Part shown: positions 60,846-64,000 of the stretch, in pieces
Layout: each line of letters opens with the position of its first letter
Numbering within the stretch: the stretch's first letter is position 1
NCBI GenBank assembly: GCA_945870575.1
Contig: CAMBSK010000005.1
Coordinates: 43,254 to 107,253, forward strand
Direction of reading: 5' to 3'
Origin: Bordetella parapertussis
Lineage (GTDB): Bacteria > Pseudomonadota > Gammaproteobacteria > Burkholderiales > Burkholderiaceae_C
DNA length: 64,000 bases
The notes under the pieces: model-generated
Seen by the model: only the letters and a program-made list of their open reading frames with translations
Database searches by the model: none
What the model was told of the DNA's origin: nothing
Position numbers and translations under genes: made by a program

Positions 60846-60872
60846 AAACGGCCCTTAGAGGCCGTTTTTTTT
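60846..60872 (+). terminator. Terminator of acnB
   Basis: AAACGGCC (60846-60853), 6-base loop, GGCCGTTT (60860-60867), then T-run to 60872. Strong. Confidence 0.92.
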
Positions 60873-60894
60873 ACCAAGAAGGCGGTATGGGAAG

Positions 60895-61269
60895 TCATTT
60901 CTTTACCTGGTATTTCACGCCCGGCAAATGCGCCAGTGCGGCATCTTGGGTGTAGAGCATGGCACCATGCGCCTGAGCGGTTTGCCAGATGAGGGCATCG
61001 GCCATATGGAGTTTGTAGCGAATGGCTGATTGAGCTGCCATGTAGGCACCGTCAGCGTCCAAGGTCACCACACGCAGCGCGCTCATAGATCGGAACACTT
61101 TGTCTGCTGCGCCTGGTGCTCCGACTTGCAGCACCCGGCGGCATACTTCGTAAATGACCAATTTCGGTATCAGCAATCGGTCTTGATCCGCCAAAATGGG
61201 CTCGAAGAAATGGGAATTCGAGCCGCCGATCAAATGCTCCAGCCAACCGCAGGAGTCCACCACGTTCAC
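60895..61269 (-). CDS. vapC: PIN-domain toxin VapC
   Basis: A 124-aa PIN ribonuclease. NVVDSCGWLEHLIGG carries the first Asp; IPKLVIYEVCRRVL the Glu; LHMADALIWQTAQ and YTQDAALAHLPGV complete the acidic site. The GTG at 61269 overlaps the antitoxin stop (GTGA) and is preferred to an ATG at 61302. Confidence 0.88.
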   Translation of the reverse strand: MNVVDSCGWLEHLIGGSNSHFFEPILADQDRLLIPKLVIYEVCRRVLQVGAPGAADKVFRSMSALRVVTLDADGAYMAAQSAIRYKLHMADALIWQTAQAHGAMLYTQDAALAHLPGVKYQVKK

Positions 61270-61559
61270 AGCGTACCCTCTCGCTTGCTTTTTTGAACCC
61301 ATTCAGCATCCGGCAATGGGTCACAACCTCCAGGCCAGTCCGGGCCTTCAGGATCGTTCTCGACGTGCGTGATGTCCACGCCAGGAATGGGCTTCAAAAT
61401 ACCACGCAAGGACATGATGTCCAGCTCGGGCTCAATCACTACCTGCCCGGCTTCGTTGGCGCGAACATGCACCCGTTGCCCAGCCTTGAGGTTGAGCTGC
61501 TGGCGCACAGCCCGGGGGATGACCACCTGAAATTTGGGTGAAATGGCTACAGACGTCAT
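61266..61559 (-). CDS. vapB: AbrB/SpoVT-type antitoxin VapB
   Basis: A 97-aa antitoxin. MTSVAISPKFQVVIPRAVRQ is a swapped-hairpin AbrB DNA-binding start; the tail (PDWPGGCDPLPDAEWVQKSK) should wrap the toxin. It precedes vapC by a four-base overlap. The pair sits between two hairpins with the same stem sequence. Confidence 0.88.
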   Translation of the reverse strand: MTSVAISPKFQVVIPRAVRQQLNLKAGQRVHVRANEAGQVVIEPELDIMSLRGILKPIPGVDITHVENDPEGPDWPGGCDPLPDAEWVQKSKREGTL

Positions 61560-61645
61560 ACAAACTCACTTTCGTAAAACATTTTGGGAATTGTATGATT
61601 CAAATGGCCATCTGGCAACCCTGTGCAGGTTCGATTTAGTTAAAG

Positions 61646-61680
61646 AAACGGCCTCGGGAGTGATTCAGGGGCCGTTTTGC
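61646..61680 (-). terminator. Hairpin between vapBC and the zeta-toxin pair
   Basis: AAACGGCC (61646-61653) and GGCCGTTT (61670-61677) with a 16-base loop. It has the same 8-bp stem as the acnB terminator. T-rich flanks exist on both strands. Likely ends the zeta pair on the minus strand. Confidence 0.6.
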
Positions 61681-61782
61681 TTGGGCGGGTTAGTGGCCTG
61701 TTAGCTCGCACTTCATCTCTTCACTTCTCACCGCCTGCTGCATCAGTGCCAGTCGGTTAACCACGGCTGAACATATTTCAGC

Positions 61783-61989
61783 TCAGTGCTTTGACTGCTG
61801 CTGCTCTTGTTCACGCATCTTGATCAAGTCAGCTGCTGTCAATTCAACATCACGTCCATCAAGCGACACAACAATGCTGGTGTTAGTTTTAATGGCAAGG
61901 TCTTGAGCTGAACGAGCAGCGCGTTGGATGGCTGTAATTGAACCTACCAAATCTGGATCAGATGAAGCAAGAATGTCTTTGGGGTTCAT
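61783..61989 (-). CDS. Small partner of the zeta-like toxin (putative antitoxin)
   Basis: A 68-aa soluble protein, MNPKDILASSDPDLVGSITA, with a helical start and a KMREQEQQQSKH tail. It overlaps the zeta-like gene by TGA/ATG and lies downstream. Short proteins like this accompany chromosomal zeta-family genes; it is not like the epsilon antitoxin by eye, so the antitoxin role is inferred from pairing. Confidence 0.65.
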   Translation of the reverse strand: MNPKDILASSDPDLVGSITAIQRAARSAQDLAIKTNTSIVVSLDGRDVELTAADLIKMREQEQQQSKH

Positions 61990-62501
61990 TTGTCACTCCA
62001 GTCAATCAGTTTGGGTTTAATACCGTAGTTGTCGAACAAAACCCATAAGTCAACAGCTTTGCGGTAACGATCATGAAAGTTAGCTAAGCCCGACTTGAAG
62101 CGTCTGCGAATCACGTCTTCTGGAATATTGTGCCCACCCTGTTGAACACGATGTGCCACCCTCGACACTGCAATGTCTTCATTAGGCAAAGACAAGAACC
62201 ACAGTTTGACTTGGTAGCCATGAGCCTGCCACAAGGCTATCTTTTTCAAGTAGACCCGTCCAGAAAGAGTGGTTTCAAAAGCAAAGCTGTGTCCAGCATC
62301 CACGCACTCATCAATTTCTTCCAGCATCAGGCGACCAGCTTTGAGGGAGGCCGTCTCTGGATTGAAAGGTGCCAAGCCAGCAGCGATCAAGTCGGCATTG
62401 ATAAAACGCAGCGTTTGGGCTTCAGCAGGCAAAAAGTCACGGGCAAAAGTGGTTTTGCCAGCGCCGTTGGGTCCTGCAATGATGATGATTTTTTTCAACA
62501 A
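61986..62501 (-). CDS. Zeta-toxin-family kinase
   Basis: A 171-aa P-loop protein. Walker A is GPNGAGKT (10-17); RFINADLIAAGLAPF holds the substrate-side Asp; FAFETTLSGRVYLK and SRVAHRVQQGGHNIPEDVIRRRF follow. Zeta toxins phosphorylate UDP-GlcNAc precursors; short chromosomal forms like this may act otherwise. It is shorter than plasmid Zeta (about 287 aa). The Walker A and NAD(L/I)IA motif are clear. Confidence 0.85.
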   Translation of the reverse strand: MLKKIIIIAGPNGAGKTTFARDFLPAEAQTLRFINADLIAAGLAPFNPETASLKAGRLMLEEIDECVDAGHSFAFETTLSGRVYLKKIALWQAHGYQVKLWFLSLPNEDIAVSRVAHRVQQGGHNIPEDVIRRRFKSGLANFHDRYRKAVDLWVLFDNYGIKPKLIDWSDK

Positions 62502-62635
62502 GAGCCTCTAGCAATTTTGCGTTTTGAAAAGCAATTTTATGTCCGGCGCAGTCATTTGCTAAAACCTGTATCAACAATTAGACTTGAATTGAAAAATAAA
62601 GATTTCTTTGGGAGCAAAAGAGTTAGCCCAAGAAA

Positions 62636-62665
62636 AAAGCCCTTGCAATTACTTGCAAGGGCTTT
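62636..62665 (-). terminator. Terminator next to the tRNA-Asn fragment
   Basis: Perfect 13-bp stem AAAGCCCTTGCAA (62636-62648) and TTGCAAGGGCTTT (62653-62665) with TTAC loop. The A-run at 62633-62638 makes T6 on the minus strand, so it would end a tRNA read on that strand. Confidence 0.85.
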
Positions 62666-62671
62666 ATGTAG

Positions 62672-62716
62672 TGGCTCCTCGACCTGGGCTCGAACCAGGG
62701 ACCTACGGATTAACAG
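62672..62716 (-). pseudogene. 3' half of tRNA-Asn (GTT), truncated
   Basis: Read on the minus strand: CTGTTAATCCGTAGGTCCCT and on through GGTTCGAGCC and CAGGTCGAGGAGCCA. This is the anticodon loop (GTT), variable loop, T arm and acceptor 3' side of tRNA-Asn. The D arm and 5' acceptor are missing; sequence upstream (62717 on) is unrelated. Such halves are left at the far end of elements that integrate into tRNA 3' ends. The native-looking terminator follows at 62636-62665. Confidence 0.7.
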
Positions 62717-63035
62717 AAAGCCAGGCTCGTCAAAAACCCCTATAAATCAACGACTTATACGCGTTTTTATTAAACGTGTAATATTTCGTGTAATAGCCCC
62801 AAAAGTTACATTATGTAACTTTCCAGCCAAAACACGCAAATTTGCAATTAGCTGCGTCATTATGCAAGTGAAGGTTAGACGCCAGGCACGGGACTCGAAC
62901 CGAGGACGGCCAAAGTTCGACCCGAGTTTGGCATCGAAACATAATTTGTACGTCGAGACTAAGCGCGTGGGTGTAATCTAAATTTTTGATATGAATTTCT
63001 TAGTCTCTGTTTGTTTGTCAGAACCATTCTTCGAA
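62717..63035. other. Gene-free region beside the tRNA fragment with decayed repeat copy A
   Basis: No supported gene. It holds GTGTAAT three times (about 62776, 62792 and 62971) and a T-arm-like stretch ACGGGACTCGAACC (62888-62901). The segment AAGTTCGAC (62913) ... TTTGT ... GTGTAATC (62971) recurs in decayed form at 63710-63791. It may be the remains of an integrated element. Confidence 0.45.
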
Positions 63036-63449
63036 TCAGTTAAAAATTGACCGATTATTTTTGATAGCCAATGTTTCAAAATAACCCTTGAACCCATCCT
63101 CAGTCATACCAAAGTGGCTCAGCGCTTTACCAAAAGCTTGCTGTTCAGACTGTTCGGCTCTGCCGTCTGAAAGAAGTGAGTCGGCCATGTTGATGAGCAA
63201 GCAAAGCTTCTGACTTTCATTGAGCAGGGCGGCTGCATCAGTTAAAAATTGCTCATACTTGACGCTGCGAACATACTTAACTGCTGTGCTGATTAGGTCT
63301 TGGTCACCGCCCACAACGGATTGCAATTGACCTATTTCTTCAGACTCAATCTCACCATCAGCGGCCATCATGTACAGAAGGCCCACAGCCAATGCCAGAC
63401 GTGGTGACAGTTTTGGGGACTCACTTTTGAAGACATCAAATAAACCCAT
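63036..63449 (-). CDS. TerB-like protein
   Basis: A 137-aa all-helical protein, MGLFDVFKSESPKLSPRLAL, with the TerB pattern ALAVGLLYMMAADGEIESEEIG and later ADSLLSDGRAEQSEQQAFGKAL. The paired acidic ADGE / SDGRA motifs may bind metal. TerB-like proteins occur in tellurite operons and alone; here it stands alone. Function unknown. Confidence 0.8.
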   Translation of the reverse strand: MGLFDVFKSESPKLSPRLALAVGLLYMMAADGEIESEEIGQLQSVVGGDQDLISTAVKYVRSVKYEQFLTDAAALLNESQKLCLLINMADSLLSDGRAEQSEQQAFGKALSHFGMTEDGFKGYFETLAIKNNRSIFN

Positions 63450-63897
63450 TGCGATACTCCCAAATGTAATGAAGGAAATGCTACACCATCTGTGTGTCTA
63501 GCATGAGAACAGAAACTTTATTCGATTTTCGAAGTTTTGACAATTTTATCTTTCGCTGGGTATGCAGAATTCAGATTATTGACGCTCAGGGTTTCGGTTG
63601 CGGGTCTTTACTGCCTTGGCCAAAATACTCTAAATAAGGACCTGCCTATTTGAAAAAGTTAAGGGCTAATTTTCACTGACACAACCAGGGCGCGAACTGT
63701 AAAAGGACGAAGTTCGACTCAATGCGCCGACACCTAACTTGATTTGTTGAGCAGCCTAGGAATTGAAAACAGTGAAATTGCACGTGTAATCGGTTTTTAG
63801 TTCGTAGGCTTTTGATCAATCCATTTTGATTCAAACCATTTGAAGATGGAGAAACTAATCTGGTCACTTGAGCTATTTACTAAGTGACTTAATGCAG
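63450..63897. other. 448-bp gap with decayed repeat copy B
   Basis: No supported gene. It holds the upstream region of the TerB-like gene and, at about 63684-63791, a diverged copy of the 62881-62978 segment. Confidence 0.45.
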
Positions 63898-64000
63898 TTA
63901 GTCCTTCTCACCACCCATGATTCCCAGTAATGCCAGAAGGCTTTGGAACACATTGATGATGTCTAGGTACAGAGCCAGAGTTGCACTTATATAGTTGGTT
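63898..64000 (-). CDS. Bax inhibitor-1/YccA family protein, C-terminal end (cut by window edge)
   Basis: The last 33 residues read TNYISATLALYLDIINVF then QSLLALLGIMGGEKD. This is the final membrane helix and tail of YccA/BI-1 proteins, inner membrane proteins with seven helices linked to FtsH control and calcium leak. The rest lies beyond position 64000. Confidence 0.85.
   Translation of the reverse strand, partial: TNYISATLALYLDIINVFQSLLALLGIMGGEKD

Noticed and set aside
62130..62981. Plus-strand ORF of 283 codons over the zeta gene and tRNA fragment
   Set aside because: It is the reverse of the zeta gene followed by a translated antisense tRNA (the WARTRDL string is a well-known spurious product).

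Overview
The window is chromosomal DNA of a betaproteobacterium, order Burkholderiales, most like the Comamonadaceae and their relatives. The evidence is gene order as well as protein similarity. It carries hemC-hemD-hemX-hemY next to ppc; rne/rluC to sppA, maf, rpmF-plsX-fabHDG-acpP-fabF, a periplasmic protease and lepA-lepB-rnc-era-recO-pdxJ-acpS-nagZ; accD-trpABF-truA-fimV-asd; leuBDC; and gltA-sdhEBADC-gntR-mdh-HpcH-acnB. All of these are classic Burkholderiales arrangements. Genes are packed tightly, with many ATGA, GTGA or TTGA stop-start overlaps, and TTG/GTG starts are common.

Layout. 1-1.7 kb is a small accessory patch of toxin-antitoxin (TA) genes: a partial Phd antitoxin, a HipA remnant and a FitAB/VapBC pair. 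1.7-9 kb holds a small membrane-anchored gene broken by a 10-bp tandem repeat, then ppc (minus) and the hem operon (plus). 9-12.3 kb is rne with a long divergent leader. 12.3-24.6 kb is the rluC-sppA-rpmF-fab-degQ block. 24.6-25.07 kb is an AT-rich gap holding a predicted small RNA or attenuator before lepA. 25-32.5 kb is the lepA-nagZ operon. 32.5-42.2 kb has a zinc-ribbon gene, lysS, a DUF3297 gene and the minus-strand asd-fimV-truA-trpFBA-accD operon. 42.5-45.8 kb is an island between asd and leuB: a DUF1330 gene, a gamma-glutamyltransferase-family gene, a very AT-rich stretch and the broken remains of an RTX type I secreted protein. 45.8-49.3 kb is leuCDB with an orphan HicB antitoxin between leuC and leuD. 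49.6-60.8 kb holds TCA-cycle genes: citrate synthase, succinate dehydrogenase, malate dehydrogenase, a CitE-like lyase and aconitase B. 60.9-63 kb has a second VapBC, a zeta-toxin pair and the 3' half of a tRNA-Asn gene. The window ends with a TerB-like gene and the 3' end of a Bax inhibitor-1 (YccA) gene.

How it works together. The core gives tetrapyrrole synthesis, anaplerotic oxaloacetate (ppc) feeding an oxidative TCA cycle, fatty-acid initiation and elongation coupled to ribosome-associated genes, and Trp/Leu/aspartate-family amino acid synthesis. The accessory parts sit at joints between conserved blocks and are mostly TA modules or decayed pieces. I did not see one large unknown multi-gene system. 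The most interesting items are the frame-breaking 10-bp repeat, the predicted RNA upstream of lepA, the missing rpoE-rseA-rseB genes between fabF and degQ, the asd/leuB island with a GGT-like protein and an RTX remnant, the zeta-toxin pair, and the truncated tRNA-Asn with decayed repeats at the right edge. Assignments come from reading motifs and gene order only; no database search was run.
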